Shown: positions 1 through 12,175 of the stretch, one piece after another
Numbering within the stretch: the first letter of the stretch is position 1
How the letters are laid out: each line of letters opens with the position of its first letter
Origin: Catonia carolina
Taxonomy: Eukaryota > Arthropoda > Insecta > Hemiptera > Achilidae
Length of the DNA stretch: 64,000 nt
Reading direction: 5' to 3'
Assembly (NCBI GenBank): GCA_035578175.1
Contig: JAQMRL010000001.1
Span: forward strand, 238,157,038-238,221,037
Translations under genes and position numbers: made by a program
Notes under the pieces: generated by a model
The model's input: only the letters and a program-made list of their open reading frames with translations
What the model was told of the DNA's origin: nothing
Databases searched by the model: none

Positions 1-394
1 AAAGAAATTAAACCTCGATACAATTCAAACATTAAAGAACATAAAGAAACATAACATATACAAATTACAAATGCATAAGAAACCGTAGGTAGATTTTACA
101 GAGAATTCAAAATTCTAACAGTTGACGACACTGCAAAAATATTTTCTGGAATTTTCCTTGAAGTCACGTAAAGACTCAAATTCACGTACACAAGTCACTG
201 CAACCGTAACATTACCAGTTAGACGATTAAAATGAAGACTGCCACAATATCTTCACCTGTAAATATTTACCGATTCCTTTCAAAACATCACGCATTTACA
301 TTTACTCTTCAAAATTAATTTTTTTTGTCTATAATTCATTAATTTATCAATAATTTAAATTGAAAATTAATAAATAGAAACGATTGATAAAACA
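1..394. other. AT-rich stretch, nothing recognised
   Basis: No ORF of note, no repeat shared with the rest of the window and no RNA-gene motif seen. Confidence 0.5.
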
Positions 395-690
395 AATTTT
401 TAAATACTAAACCATAGACCTAAGGTGTTGGATAAATGGTTTAAAGAAGTCAAAAAGGATATTAAGAAAACCGAAATAAATAAAAAAAAATTAATGAACC
501 AAACAAAATTCAGACAACCAATTACAGACTTTAAGAGCTTCCATGAAAAGGAAAATAAACACCGGGTGGACAGAAGAAAGGAGAAAAAACCTACAGTGGA
601 CGAATGTTCAAATGTGAGTTGCAAAAAAAGCTATCTAAAGTCATCTCACGTGGTCTTAAAATTGGCCTTATACGGGGGGAGGGGGAATTG
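395..690 (+). pseudogene. LINE C-terminal remnant (LINE-W family)
   Basis: Decayed 3' coding end of a non-LTR retrotransposon. Different frames encode a WFKEVKKD-like stretch (about 436-465), an ITDFKSF stretch (about 520-540) and a TGWTEERRK motif (about 562-590). The same order recurs at 34985-35405 (+) and 47650-47860 (+), partly at 27255-27430 (+), and on the minus strand at 31040-31490 and 58733-60190. Conservation across copies, not ORF length, supports the call. Frames switch several times, so it cannot make protein. I know the motif as the region after the RT domain in insect LINEs but cannot assign the clade. The reverse-transcriptase domain itself is absent, as expected for a 5'-truncated copy. 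Confidence 0.6.
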
Positions 691-1017
691 AAATTGAAAA
701 CATACATAATAATATTATTTTAATAATTATTAGTAGACTATTTTGTATCATAGTAAAAATCGAAGGATTGTCTTCTTCGTTGCTGCATACTTTCATGTTA
801 ATTCTTTTTGTAATCTTCAAGTTAGTTAATTTAGTACTGAATTTAAAACAATTTAAAAAAATGTTAAAATAGAAATTAGTTATGACTACTTTCAAATCTT
901 CCCTAAAAATATACTAGAAATGTACCACAATAATCCATTCTTAATCCGAATAGCCACGGAATTTCATCAAGTCGGATTATCCAGGTTGTTCTGTATTTTG
1001 TTTAAAACATTTTTTCA
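691..1017. other. AT-rich stretch, nothing recognised
   Basis: No coding or repeat signal identified apart from AT-rich simple sequence. Confidence 0.4.
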
Positions 1018-1300
1018 TTCCTAATTTGTATACATTGCAATCAGTTCAATTCACAACAATAAGCAACCCCATGACCCAATGAGATGAGGATGATGTGTAT
1101 GACGTGTAAATGAGGTGTAGTCTTGTACAGACCCAGGCCGACCATTCCTGATAGAGTATGATTAATTGAACCCCAACCATCAAAGTACACCGGTAACCAC
1201 TGTCTAGTATTCAAATCCGTATAAAAAGTAACTTCCTTTACTAGGATTTGAACCAGGAACCTTCATCTCCGAAAATCAGTTGTTGAACAGCTGACTCATT
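1018..1300 (-). repeat. SINE-2 copy (tRNA-headed, minus strand)
   Basis: Shares its whole length, in order, with copies at 18408, 32318, 45081, 52762 and 29618. Landmarks in family orientation are a GGTTCAAATCC-type B box next to CCTGG, TATACGGATTTGAATACTAG, ACCGGTGTACTTTGATGGTT, CTGTACAAGACTACACCTC, then CATCATCCTCATCTCATTGG near the 3' end. The tRNA-like head is partly degraded. Families with this body are, to my knowledge, common in insects. It is about 285 bp here. Confidence 0.75.
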
Positions 1301-1952
1301 AAAACATGCGCAATTTAAACTGGCACTGGGAAATGTCCGGTTTACTGCTCTTCGCCTCTCAACACGTAAGTACAATAATTTTCGTATGCCAGTTTAGGCA
1401 TAATTTAAATTTGCGCATGGTATCAGATTTTAATTACGTCTATTTTTTTAAGTTATTAGCCTACAAGTTATAAATAATCTGTCGTATGAATTTGATGGTA
1501 AAAAACTACTATTATAATAGTAGTATTATCAACTATCATTAATAATAATACTAATTACTAATTTTATTTTATAAAATTTATGTACTATACTGTTTATATT
1601 AATCTAGTCTAAACAATGTTTTAACTATTTTATTTTTACAGACTAGTGCTAACTCGGCACGTACCTACAAAACTCGGCACGAAATAGTAAACGAATTACA
1701 ACAAATCATGTAATCCCTTTTTAATTAATAAATAAATAATTTCACAGTTCATTGAAACATATAAATAACTGAAAAAGGTTAAATTTAGTAATATTACAGG
1801 AATGACTTAAATTAATTATTGTAGATGACATATAATATCACTATATATAATAATTCATATTGTAATTATGTATTTTAATTGTAACATTAATCATTTTACA
1901 GCTCGTTAACCAGTACATAAATTATTGTTATTTATCATTTAAGATAAACATA

Positions 1953-2008
<56 letters not shown>

Positions 2009-3068
2009 CAAAAGCGGATTTTTACTTACTATTTTATCTAAAAACGTTATCGCACCGACAATAATGTAGTTTGCAATGTCACAAAGAAAAACAACGAATA
2101 AAAACTTTTTTATATTATTAGTTTTTGTTTGCTTATTTTTCAGGAAATAGGAGTGTGTAACCATTTTTAAGGCGAAAGTCGCCAGATGAAGTGAAGTACT
2201 AATACATGTCATACAAGCATACGTTTTGAAATGCTTCGTTTGCGTGTTACGGGTAGCAAAAAATATTTTGCCCGGATTTCGGCTCATTTCATGAAATAAG
2301 TTCGTAATGAAATAAAATAAATTCGTTCGTTGCTCTCAGTACATCTCCGGTTACAGAAGTAAGCTTGCCGTACAATGCAACTTGTGGATAAATAACAGAT
2401 AAAATCCATTAAAAATATTTAGGCGTTAATTAAGGTCCAAAATTGTGTTTTCTGGCCTGAGAAAGCGAATAAAACAGAAATAAATAGGGGTAAAACACCT
2501 CCAAATTCTATGTTTGGTGTACAATAACTTCGTTAAATGGGTAATAAATACATAATGGTTTTAAATAAAACTTTTAGAAAATTCATTTATGAAAAAATTG
2601 ATGTAAATAAAGTAGACTACAAAACAAAAAACAAGTATTATTTTTCCTGTATAAAAAATAACGTGTTTTTTCAGCCAAGTTTCAGATATTTTGATGTTAA
2701 TAATATTTTTATTTCCTGCAACCTTTTTTGTTTTAGCAAAAACTTTTTAACAAGAAGGCGGAACATGTTTTTGGAAAGTTATAGTTTGAATGTTTTACAA
2801 TTAAATTGGATTTAACTGACTGTCTAGTCAAAATATTAACACAATTTCCTTGGCTAAACTAAAGAATACCTGAATATGATAATAATTATTATTAATTTCC
2901 TTACATAAGTACGTTATACAGATAATCTAATACTAATAAAGTAAAATTTTAACTTCAATTAGCAATATCAAACATATTGTTTTCATAACATTTTTTTATA
3001 GGAACTAGTAATAAAGAAGATACATTGAAAATTGTATATCTCCTTAAAAAAACTTATTTTGGAAATTA
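1301..3068. other. Intergenic AT-rich DNA with an (AAT)n tract
   Basis: Two AACTCGGCACG copies sit 22 bp apart at about 1650-1680. A microsatellite lies at 1953-2004. The open frame at 2537-2815 is AT-driven, has no recognisable domain and is probably fortuitous. Confidence 0.4.
1953..2004. repeat. (AAT)n microsatellite
   Basis: About 17 uninterrupted AAT units, then an AAC-containing edge. It produces a meaningless poly-leucine run in one minus-strand frame. Confidence 0.95.
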
Positions 3069-4419
3069 TAGGGCCGGTTTTATAAAGAGCGCCGGTTTTT
3101 AAACGGCTGGTAAATTTTTGTTAATTGGTTGGCAACATTGTTTGACCTCATTTCTATTTTGGAGAACATTCCGATTGACGATTCAGTTGTAGTTTCTCTT
3201 GTTCGCAGTGTAGTACTCTCACTGTCTGTGTCTAACCATGGAGAAGTTTACTATTGCGCAACGAGTGTTAATCGTCAAAATTTTACTAGAGTGGAGAGAG
3301 TTATGCGGCTACTGTCAGACGACTTCGCGGTACTCTAGGACGTAATGAAGCACCGAATGAATCAACAGTTCGCAGGCTCATGAAAAAGTTTTTTGAGACG
3401 GGTTCAACAGTCGACCTTAAAAGTTCTGGACGTCGTCGTTCTGGCCGAACTGAGCAGAACGTTGCGTTGGTTCGTGACAGTGTGGCTGTTAGCCCAGCAA
3501 AATCAATACGTCGCCGTTCTCAACAATTGGGTTTAAGATGTTCTTCTGTACGGAGAATTCTTCGGTACGATCTCCAATATCACCCGTATAAAATTCAGTT
3601 GACGCAACATTTGAAAGTGGCAGACCACCAGAAGAGACGACAGTTTGTTGACTGGGTATTGAGAAAACGGCAGGATGATGACACCTTCGCAAACAAAATC
3701 ATTTTCAGTGATGAGGCGCACTTCCACTTAAACGGTTTTGTTAATAAACAGAACTGCCGTATGTGGAGTTTAGAAAACCCTCGCGTGGTTAATGAAAGGG
3801 AAATATATGCACAGCGAGTGACAGTTTGGTGCGGCTTTTGGTCGGGCGGTGTCATCGGCCCTTACTTTTTTGAAAATCAAGAAGGACAAGCCGTGACAGT
3901 AAATGGAGACCGATACCGTACGATGATTAGGGAGTTTTTGTGGCGTCATTTGGATGGAATGGACATTGACGAGTTGTGGTTTCAGCAGGATGTCTCGCTG
4001 CACGAGAAATAATGTTGTTGCTCCGTGACCGGTTCCAGGATCGCATCATTTCTCGTAATTCCGACCATCAATGGCCACCAAGGTCGTGCGACTTGACGCC
4101 TTGTGACTTTCATCTTTGGGGTCATCTGAAGTCATTGGTGTATGCCAATAAACCCCGAAACATCAATGACTTGAAGAAGGAAATTCGACGGGTTATCGGG
4201 CAAATGGAAGTCGAAACTTGTCGGGCAGTAATATCCAATTTTATGGACAGAGTTGATGCGTGCAAGCGAAGTAGAGGAGGACACATGCACGACATCATTT
4301 TTCATACATAAAATCGGAAGGTAAGATGAACTTGTTGATGTATTTATTTTCAGTTTTTCAATAAAATAAATCTCTTAATTTGATACATCAAAACCGGCGC
4401 TCTTTTTGAATCACCCTTA
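3069..4419 (+). mobile_element. Tc1/mariner element, DD41D-type, decayed
   Basis: A ~1.35-kb unit bounded by TA dinucleotides, with imperfect terminal inverted repeats of about 28-30 bp. The left end begins AGGGCC and the right end, read inward, AGGGTGATTC. Both continue into an identical AAGAGCGCCGGTTTT core (left about 3084-3099, right about 4390-4404). It contains one broken transposase gene. The TA flanks fit the TA target duplication of the superfamily. Confidence 0.85.
3238..4311 (+). pseudogene. DD41D-type mariner-like transposase, frameshifted
   Basis: Would cut and paste its own element from the terminal repeats. The start chosen is ATG 3238 (MEKFTIAQRVLIVK, a family-typical N terminus). 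The helix-turn-helix half continues in another frame from about 3286 (SGESYAATVRRL), after a small insertion/deletion that also leaves TAG. The 3380-4012 segment carries the first catalytic Asp in FSDEAHFHLNGFV and the second in LWFQQD. A second frameshift follows at about 3992. The last segment (in frame from 3976, homologous from about 4001 to 4311) carries RSCDLTPCDFHLWG with the third Asp at 4105-4107. Asp 2 to Asp 3 spans 116 nt, which becomes 41 intervening residues if 10 nt are missing, as family members I know would suggest. At least two frameshifts make it a dead gene. Confidence 0.85.
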
Positions 4420-5286
4420 CTAACAAGTTGTATAATTTTTTACTTACCACAATGTAAGCTACCTAATAAAGTTTTGGGAAAATTTAACAGAATTACAACA
4501 AAAAATCATATTAATAAGAGATAAATTATTATTTCATTTTGTCTGCATGCATTTACCTCTACAGGGAAACCAAATCAATTTAAGAAACTGGAAACAAATT
4601 GCTAGTTAAATTTCACTAAACAAAACAAAATGGTTGAGAGAGTAGTGAGATATCATGAGTAATTTTAGACCTTAAAGAAGCAGTAGAGATGTTTGAAACC
4701 ATTAAAATACTCTTGAAATATATAAAGGGAACAATTTAATTATTTCAAAAGGAATAAAATGAAAAACAAGGAAATGGAAGATATTAGGAATTCCATGACA
4801 TAATTCCGTGTGCATTGTCTGTCTGTAGGTCTGACATTTTGTTGTAAATACAAAGAATTGTAATGTATTGTATATATAGTATATACGTTAATAAAAAGTA
4901 TTGTCAACATAACCGTACATTGTCTTTCCTTTGAAGTGATTTTAATGTAACTAGGAATACCTTAAACGGATTTCATTTTGTTAAAATGAATCAAAGAGAG
5001 CATCAACAGGGATGGTTATGGCAGTCTAGATCGTTAAAACCAGTAGCATAGTACATTCTATGTCGTACCGCATTGGTAATACTGTTTACAACTGGATATT
5101 AAAAGTCGTCCTATTCCCTACTTACTAGACTAAATAAAATGCAACTTAAATTCAAAGGAACTTGTGAGCTTACAGTTTGAAATGCAAAACTTATATAAAA
5201 TTAAAACATTACAAAACAGACTTAAAATATTAAAGTACAAATTACACAAAAATTATAGATAAGAATAGAAGGAGTAGAAGATGAAG
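4420..5286. other. AT-rich intergenic, nothing recognised
   Basis: No coding frame, RNA-gene box or repeat shared with elsewhere in the window was seen. Confidence 0.4.
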
Positions 5287-5294
5287 ATGATAAT

Positions 5295-5925
5295 GTTGTT
5301 TAATGTCATCAGCCGAAAGGCTAGTTTGAACCTCTAGAGGCTTAACTAAGTAAAACGAGTAGTAGGATGGTTTACCATGCCTTCCTCACTGATTGGAAAA
5401 TTAAAGTTATCAGCATACGAGGCCCTCTGAAAAGCACATATTTTCTACTCTGCAAATGACACCTTCACATCACTTACCACCCGATCTGGCTGTATAATGA
5501 AATTCATTACTTACAGAGGAGATAACTCTGATTATTATTTTACAATTTAAAAAAATTGGACGTCTTGCTCTGCATGTATTGTATTTCTCTCTCCCACTCC
5601 TGTACATCGATGTTATTACCCTATAGAGATACTATTAGATCCCCTAGATATGGATATTATTCCCCTATACAGTCAATTCAGTCGTTAATCATTGCTGACG
5701 TTCCTCCAAATATCAAAGAGGGGCAAATAGAGAGGGAATTGCCTCCGGTCTTCAGTTGGTACATGTGCGAAGGAAAATTTACTGTGTTGCTCTATTAGAA
5801 TATCTTTTACACCTCTACCTCTTCTGTTCTTAAATGATTCAGTTATTTAATTGGCTGATTATGTGATAAGATAGAGAACTATTTTTATATAGCTCTGGAA
5901 CTAACAGATTGAGTGTAAATAATTG
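5295..5925 (-). mobile_element. Element A copy, interrupted by family B
   Basis: The 3' end faces left (starts GTTGTTTAATGTCATCAGCC). The body matches other A copies up to about 5536, is interrupted, and resumes at about 5804 with TCTTTTACACCTCTACCTC. An 8-bp duplication ATGATAAT flanks it at 5287-5294 and 5926-5933. It is slightly 5'-truncated, ending within GTGTAAATAATT. Confidence 0.8.
5537..5793 (-). repeat. Family B repeat inserted in element A
   Basis: Related to 36235-36455 (+) and 60875-60965 (+). Shared blocks include ACTGTACATCGAT-type, TGTTAATCATTG-type and GTCTTCAGTT. ATTA occurs at both junctions (about 5533-5536 and 5794-5797), so a short TTA or ATTA target duplication is possible. 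There is no coding potential. Confidence 0.55.
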
Positions 5926-5933
5926 ATGATAAT

Positions 5934-8491
5934 GGTTGCGAATTTTTCAAAACTTTTAACTTATTTTTGAAATTTTTTAAATAATATTGTTTTGTTTTGG
6001 AAGCAATACCATCGGGTAGCCTTCATCATATATTACCAAATATTTTACCATATTTACTTAAATTCATTTTTAGACTGATTGTATATAAACTCAGATGTCA
6101 AAAAAGTTTATAATAAAATCTGCAACACCCCATAATCTACATATCTATAACATGAAAGGACTGACTAACACACTTTATTTATTCTCAAAATTCCCCAACA
6201 TACAGAGAACTGAAATTTGGCATAATTGTCTCCTGGGATTGAAAAAAAAATTTAAGTATTTACATTTCCACAATTTGGACATAGTGGGTAAAAAGAAACA
6301 ACACTACAGCAATACAAATAAATCTGAGAATTCCATTACGCCTCTTTAAAACAAAAAATATTTTATCAAATTTTACAGTTTAAACGATATAACATAAATC
6401 ACAATTTATTTCCAAGTACAGTTCAATAATTAAATATTGGAAACCATTTTTAAGTATATAGTCATTAAAAAGCAATATTTTAAATTATGTAGGCCTACAT
6501 AAATGTGCCGTTTCTAACAATTCTCATTACTTTCCAATAAGTATATTTCTCTTTTATAAAGAGAACACCTCAATGATGTCACAAAAGCAAAGTTTTCAAA
6601 GAAATAAGGTAGCTAGCTGTCTCCACACACAATTATTGTTGAAGGCCATACGAATATTTTCTCATTGGTAAAAAAGTAAACAATTTTTAAAATTAAATAA
6701 CAAGTTCTGAACAATATATGAAAGGTAGACAATTTAAATAAAGTAAAGAAGACATTTGTTTGCAAAATGAATAAAAAACTTACGGCCTCTAGAAACCTAT
6801 TATAAGTGCAGACTTATACAGGGAATAAAAATTTGCGTAATTCATTACTGGATATTTTTTAATTCATCATTATACAAATATTAATTACATAACTGAAATA
6901 ATAAAACTTGTTTACATCACCAGCCGGAGGACATTATTACAAAATACCATTCAATTTGGAAGAAATTTGTGTACATCTACACATTATTAACACTGCAGTT
7001 ATTTTTAAAAATATATTTTACACTACACAACTTTTACTAATTTTTATAAAACTTCACGAATCATCTTAAATAATAACTGATAGCCTACCTAGAAAGGAAA
7101 GTATGTCAAACAAATGTGTTAAAGGTACAACCAAAAAAGATTCAACAAAATAAAAGGTTGAATGACATGATAAAAGAAAAATTTTAAACACGGAGAAACG
7201 AATAAATAAGGGGGTAGAGAAAGAAGAAGAAAAAAATATAACACAACGGCGAAGAAGAAACTGAGCCAGTGGAAAAGTACGGACAATAAAAGTCTATAAC
7301 TTCTTTTAAAAATCAAAGAAAAATATTATTTTGATCCCAAGAATTGAAAATGTAGTCAGTCACTAACTCATCCCTAATTCTCTAACTTCCCTGCCACCTA
7401 CTTAGTTGAAATTCAGCATAATTTTTCCGAAGTGGTTGAACAGAAAATTTAAAGCATTTACAAATTATTCGAAAATAATTCAAAATAACTATATAGATAA
7501 TAAAAGTGTGTGTTTATTTTCACAAATCTAAATCATTTAAAATAATTCCTTCTTTTAACAATCTTAAGGTTTTAATCATACAAAGAAATTAAAACATTCC
7601 ACAACTCCCCAGTCACAAGAATACTCTAAGAGATGACCAAATTTTGGTCATCCGTCGGGTTGACAGCTAACCCACCATATTTTGTTATCATACCTAATAA
7701 CAAAATGAACAATATAAACCACCCCTATAACATAAATAAAAAAAAAGGAAACTAGAATTTTAATTCTTGTACTAAAAAATTCTGTACTTCATCCCCTCTT
7801 TTAAAAAACCCCACTAAATTTGCCCAACCTAGGCCCTCATTCAGAATATAAAAGGTTCTCTCCTTTTCATTTTATCTTTTAAAAACCATTTATGTCTAAT
7901 ATTGCTCAAAACAGAACAAACCCAAAAAATGTACGGCGTCTTTCTCCTCTCTTTTTTTACACATTGAAAATAGACGTCTTTCCCTCTACCCATCGGGTCT
8001 ACAATTCAATGGCAGCAAGGATGCTCTGGTCCTGAAAATGGTCCCCATAAACAATCCAGTATATCCGTATAATAGTTTACTCCTAAATCTATCGTCAAAT
8101 TATTATAAAACCCAATAAACTCTGACCGACTGCTTCTCTCTACCTATTTTCTATTGACGCCTTCCAGTATTTTTCCAACAAATCCCACAAGTTGCTCTTT
8201 CACTGTCCCCTTCTCCTCACTAAAGTCCACCTTGCGACCACAATTTGCCGCCAGCTCCCTCCAAGCCCAATAGTATCCTCTCTGTACATTGATCATAGTT
8301 TCAATTAAAAAAACTACTACTACTACTACAATTAATTAAAACTATGATTTGATATTTAAAACTGTGATATTTTTGAAGTTATTTTGATCATAGTTTCAAT
8401 TAAAACTACTACTATTACTACAATTAATTACAATTATGATTAAAATAACTCCAAAAATACAAACTAAACACATACATGGGTACATAATGCT
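5934..8491. other. AT-rich intergenic, mostly featureless
   Basis: Contains a 21-bp near-perfect palindrome at 7632-7652 (GATGACCAAA, T, TTTGGTCATC). Short direct and inverted repeats built on GATCATAGTTTCAATTA and CTACTACTA occur at 8286-8445. The open frame at 6095-6349 shows no domain and is not supported as a gene. Confidence 0.4.
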
Positions 8492-8830
8492 CACAACGGG
8501 CAGGTGGAGTGTTAAATTACTTGCACTCGATCTGTTGGTTCCAGGGCTACAAAAAATAGTTCTGTTTCTTATCACATAGTCTGCCAATTATATGACTGAA
8601 CGATTTATTTAAGAACAGAAGAGGTAGAGGTGTAAAAGACACTAGTCAGAGTTATCTCCTCTGAGAGAATTGAATTTCACTGTACAGGCAGACCCTTGGT
8701 GAATGAAGTAAAAGTGTCATTTCCAGGGTGGAAAAAGGGTACGTTTCGGAGGGTATAGCATGCTGATAAGCGTACTCTTTCAACTCGGAGAGTAAACTAC
8801 TTCACTCCTCGTTTTTACGTTAGTAAAAAC
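8492..8830 (+). mobile_element. Element A copy, 3' end missing
   Basis: Begins AACGGGCAGGTGGAGTG and follows the family to CTCCTCGTTTTTACG, but lacks the final hairpin and AAC tail. It belongs to the subfamily with GATCTGTTGGTTCCAGGGCT in the 5' part. No clear target duplication. Confidence 0.75.
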
Positions 8831-8926
8831 ATATATTATATACTATTTATATTCAATACAATAATATTATATACATAATATATGTACTGTATATATATAT
8901 AAAATACATATAAGTGAGTTCAGAAC

Positions 8927-8956
8927 AGGCAAGAGCCTAATCCTTGATAAGAAGAC
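8927..8956 (+). repeat. LINE 3' tail relic
   Basis: GAACAGGCAAGAGCCTAATC followed by CTTGATA matches the 3' end of the LINE fragment at 26389-26410 (GAACAGGGCATTGAGCCTAA, then TCCTTGG). Very short and uncertain. Confidence 0.35.
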
Positions 8957-10485
8957 AAATTGTTGACAAAATTAACGCCTAACGGGTAAGACTGACACAA
9001 ACCTAAAAAAACGTACTATTTCCATATTTGCCCAACGATACATTTTTAAAAATTGTCGTGTAAGCTCTGTTAGTGTTACCTAGGAAAAATAAAGAATTTA
9101 AATTACTACCACTAAACATTTACATTTCAAACACTAAAGCAACAAATCGTTGGTGAAAAGTGTTAACCTGCTGACTCAATTTCCTGAAACTTAACAGAAG
9201 AGCTGAAAAATTGAATGAAACTCGTAAAGTTTTCATGGAGATGGCCGAAAAGATAAGTCACAATAAAGCGTATTTTTAAATTTATTGGAGTTGGTATTTT
9301 TCCCGTGGATAGACTTAATTTTCCTTAATCCAATGATACCAAAATCAGATCGTGGTAAAAATTGAGTTGATAGGTTAACAATCTTAACCAATGAAATTGT
9401 TTTTGTTTTAGCTTCCCAAATAGCTGTGATTCTGAAATTTTGGATTAGTATTTTTAAAATACCTAGGAAAAGTTAAAGAAAAAACAACACGGAATGAAAT
9501 ACTAAAAAAATTCTCGAAAGATAATAAACGAGTTTAATTATTGGAACCTTCTTAAAGGCTATCAATAAATGCGTGCGCAGCGCAGGGGTAATAACTGGCT
9601 GTTTTTAAAATCCTAGCAATGAAACTAACAAAGTATTTTTTTGTAATGCGTAACCTGATAATCTATTTCCAGCTCTGTTTTCTATTTTCTATTCCAGTTT
9701 GGACTGAAGTACGAACTGTTCTAAAATAAAATAATGGATTAGCACTTAGCAAAAGAAACAATCTGATTCGTTGAGAAATAATCTGTGGAGATATGAATTC
9801 TAAATATCATCTACTACACTATTTTATGTTTTGTCTGGCACCATATCAGCTTCGACATGGTTCACTCATTTTTAGACGTAGTCAATCTCTACAAAAACTC
9901 TATCTATAGATAGCCAGGATGAAATGCTGTTAAGTAGTAAAAGCTTGCGTACTCTGTTCCATCCTCCCCCTCCCTCAGGAAAAAGTCACTTCCGAGTTAA
10001 CTGTTTGATTATAATAACTAACCTCACATGTCAGTTCACTACACAAAAACATATGCCTTCTTTTTGAAATTGGCCAACATACACAATATGTTGAAACTCA
10101 AAAGAAATTTAGTTAAGTAGTTCCTAATATAAACGTTATGTACAGTACATGCTAGTCAGAATATATCAAGTCAAAATTACGTAATATATTAACATAAATA
10201 AAAAAACAGCTTTTAGAAACTAATTTTAGCCCGAACCTTTGAACGGAAATGTATCGTCATTCTTGGTGATAATAATTACATGAATATGTGCAATTGAAAC
10301 AATATTATAAATTTTAGAATTTTTCATTTTATTTACTTATAAAGGTCGCATCAACTGCTAATGGTTATTAGCGACCGCAATATGAATTATACAAATAACA
10401 ATAATTTTATAAATTAAAACAAATGGAAAAGAAAGTTAGTAGGCCTATCAGATTTTGTCTTCAACAGCAACACAACGTAGACATA
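8957..10485. other. AT-rich intergenic
   Basis: Nothing recognised except a SINE-1 tail fragment at 10330-10385. Confidence 0.4.
10330..10385 (-). repeat. SINE-1 tail fragment
   Basis: Reads GGTCGCATCAACTGC, then ATTAGCGACC. This is the reverse complement of the 3' domain (GTCGCTAAT ... GCAGTTGATGC) seen in intact SINE-1 copies at 48003 and 39468. Confidence 0.6.
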
Positions 10486-11550
10486 TTAAAACTTTGTCAC
10501 AACTGTTTTTAGACCTAACATTGTCTTAAAATATTGTAGAACACCTATTAGAGAACGGGCGCTTTGAAGTTCTTGACATTCTGAAACGATATGTGAAACC
10601 GTTGCTTTTGCGCCACAGAAAGGGCACACTGTCGGCGTATATTTTGTGAGCAGGTGCTGGTGTGATATAAGTGAGTGCCCAATCCGCAATCGGCAGATGA
10701 CAACCTGTTCCCTTCGGATATGGAATTAGGGTAGAGAAAATTCTTGTAACGTTTCTCGTACTAAGTGGAGTTTTGGACATCTCAGTCCACCTATTGTTAC
10801 AGAAATCAAATAATTTTCTATTGAAGTGCGCCTTTAGGTTAAAATGAGAGACTAGATGGAAATGTTCTTTGAGGTGAACCGCAATCTTGGTCGCAAGATC
10901 TGCTTTTTTGTTTCCTGGAATCCCTACATGAGACGGAATTCAGGTAAACACTATTTAAAAATTGTTTACAGTCAACTCAGAAATTAGCCCTAGGATTTCT
11001 TGAATGATTGGTACGCGACACTGTAAATTCCCCATTGCTTGCAGAACAGATAATGAATCAATGAAAATGACATATTTAGAAAAAATGAAATGTTTCAATT
11101 TTTCGAGAGTACAGTATCGCATACACTTCGCAAAAGAAAGACGAACATACATCATTAAGATCAACTTGAACAGTCTCGGAAGGGAAGGGAAGAGCACATT
11201 GTACATCCTTCAGCCGACCTAGAACCAACAGTGTACATCATATTATACTGCGAAAATTTATTGCTGAGTTCATAAAAGTAGGTTTTAAAAATATTAGGAT
11301 GAGTTAATGTCTTACATAGGGCTTTAGAAAGTGATGTGTAACTATCTGGTGCAACAGATAGCGTAGAAGGAATTTTGGAATGTATTCTTGAAAAGACCGG
11401 CCGCAACTTAATTGAAATTTGTGACAAAGAAACTTTAAGGCGTTTCCCGAGAGGCATTGGACAGGATGCGTTGGATGAATAAAAAACGGAACAGCTGTTG
11501 TGAAATAAAGCTTGGTAACAAGGATTGTTCGCAGCAGCAGAGACATGCAG
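10486..11550 (-). pseudogene. LINE remnant: RNase H domain and C-terminal zinc knuckle
   Basis: C-terminal part of ORF2 of a non-LTR retrotransposon with an RNase H domain (I/R1-like group). Reading leftward from about 11457 are LSKALCKTLTHPNIF, then YTVGSRSAEG at about 11237-11208, where families I know have YTDGS. The catalytic Asp codon is therefore now Val (codon 11227-11229). Next come FIDSLSVLQAMG (about 11070) and IPSHVGIPGNKKADLATK (about 10935-10885), the other two RNase H motifs. The region ends with RIGHSLISHQHLL and CPFCGAKATVSHIVSEC, a CCHC-type knuckle. At least two in-frame stops (TAA, TGA near 10950) and several frame changes mean no activity. The RT domain is absent. Confidence 0.85.
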
Positions 11551-12136
11551 CAGTAAACAAAAGTTTCATTCTCTTGATCTCCAACGGGTATTCTCCAGAC
11601 TTAGCTAGCACGTTTAAAACAGGACTTTTAATGAAAGTCCTAGTGACATTCGTAATTTAGAACTTTTATACATCACTTAGAATGATTTTAAACATTTTAA
11701 AACGTTAATGTTATTTCCGCCTTGATTTAGACACTAACAGATCCTATTTCAATGATACTTGCTCTATTGCCATTGCATACCCTAAAAAAATTCCAAAATC
11801 AGATCAAAACCTCCTTTAACGAAAATTTCTTCTAATTATTAAAATAAAAAATTAAACCTAACGAGATTGTGTACGGATTTGACATATAAAACTATGTTTA
11901 AAAATTACTATATTTTTAATTTTAGATAATATAATATATATAATATAATATAATTTGAGAAATGGGAAGTTAAACCAGAGACAAAAGCTCCGAGAACTGG
12001 AGTAAAATGGAGTGAAGAAAGAAAAGCTAAATTCTCGCAAGAAATGAAAAACTGGTAGGCAAATAAAAAGAACAACAAGAAACCCCAAAACTGAACCATC
12101 TTTACTTAGCGTCTTCCACTTTGGGAGTTTTACGAC

Positions 12137-12175
<39 letters not shown>

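Noticed and set aside
1928..2287. 119-codon minus-strand ORF with a poly-leucine run
   Set aside because: The run is just the (AAT)n microsatellite; no domain in the rest.
2537..2815. 92-codon plus-strand ORF
   Set aside because: Composition (Asn, Lys, Phe, Tyr) is that of random AT-rich DNA; no homologous motif recognised.
5556..5798. 80-codon ORF beginning MDVLLCMYC
   Set aside because: Lies wholly in a family B repeat; the homologous copy at 36235 does not keep the frame.
7632..7652. Near-perfect 21-bp palindrome as a regulatory site
   Set aside because: Single occurrence with no supporting context; noted only as sequence structure.
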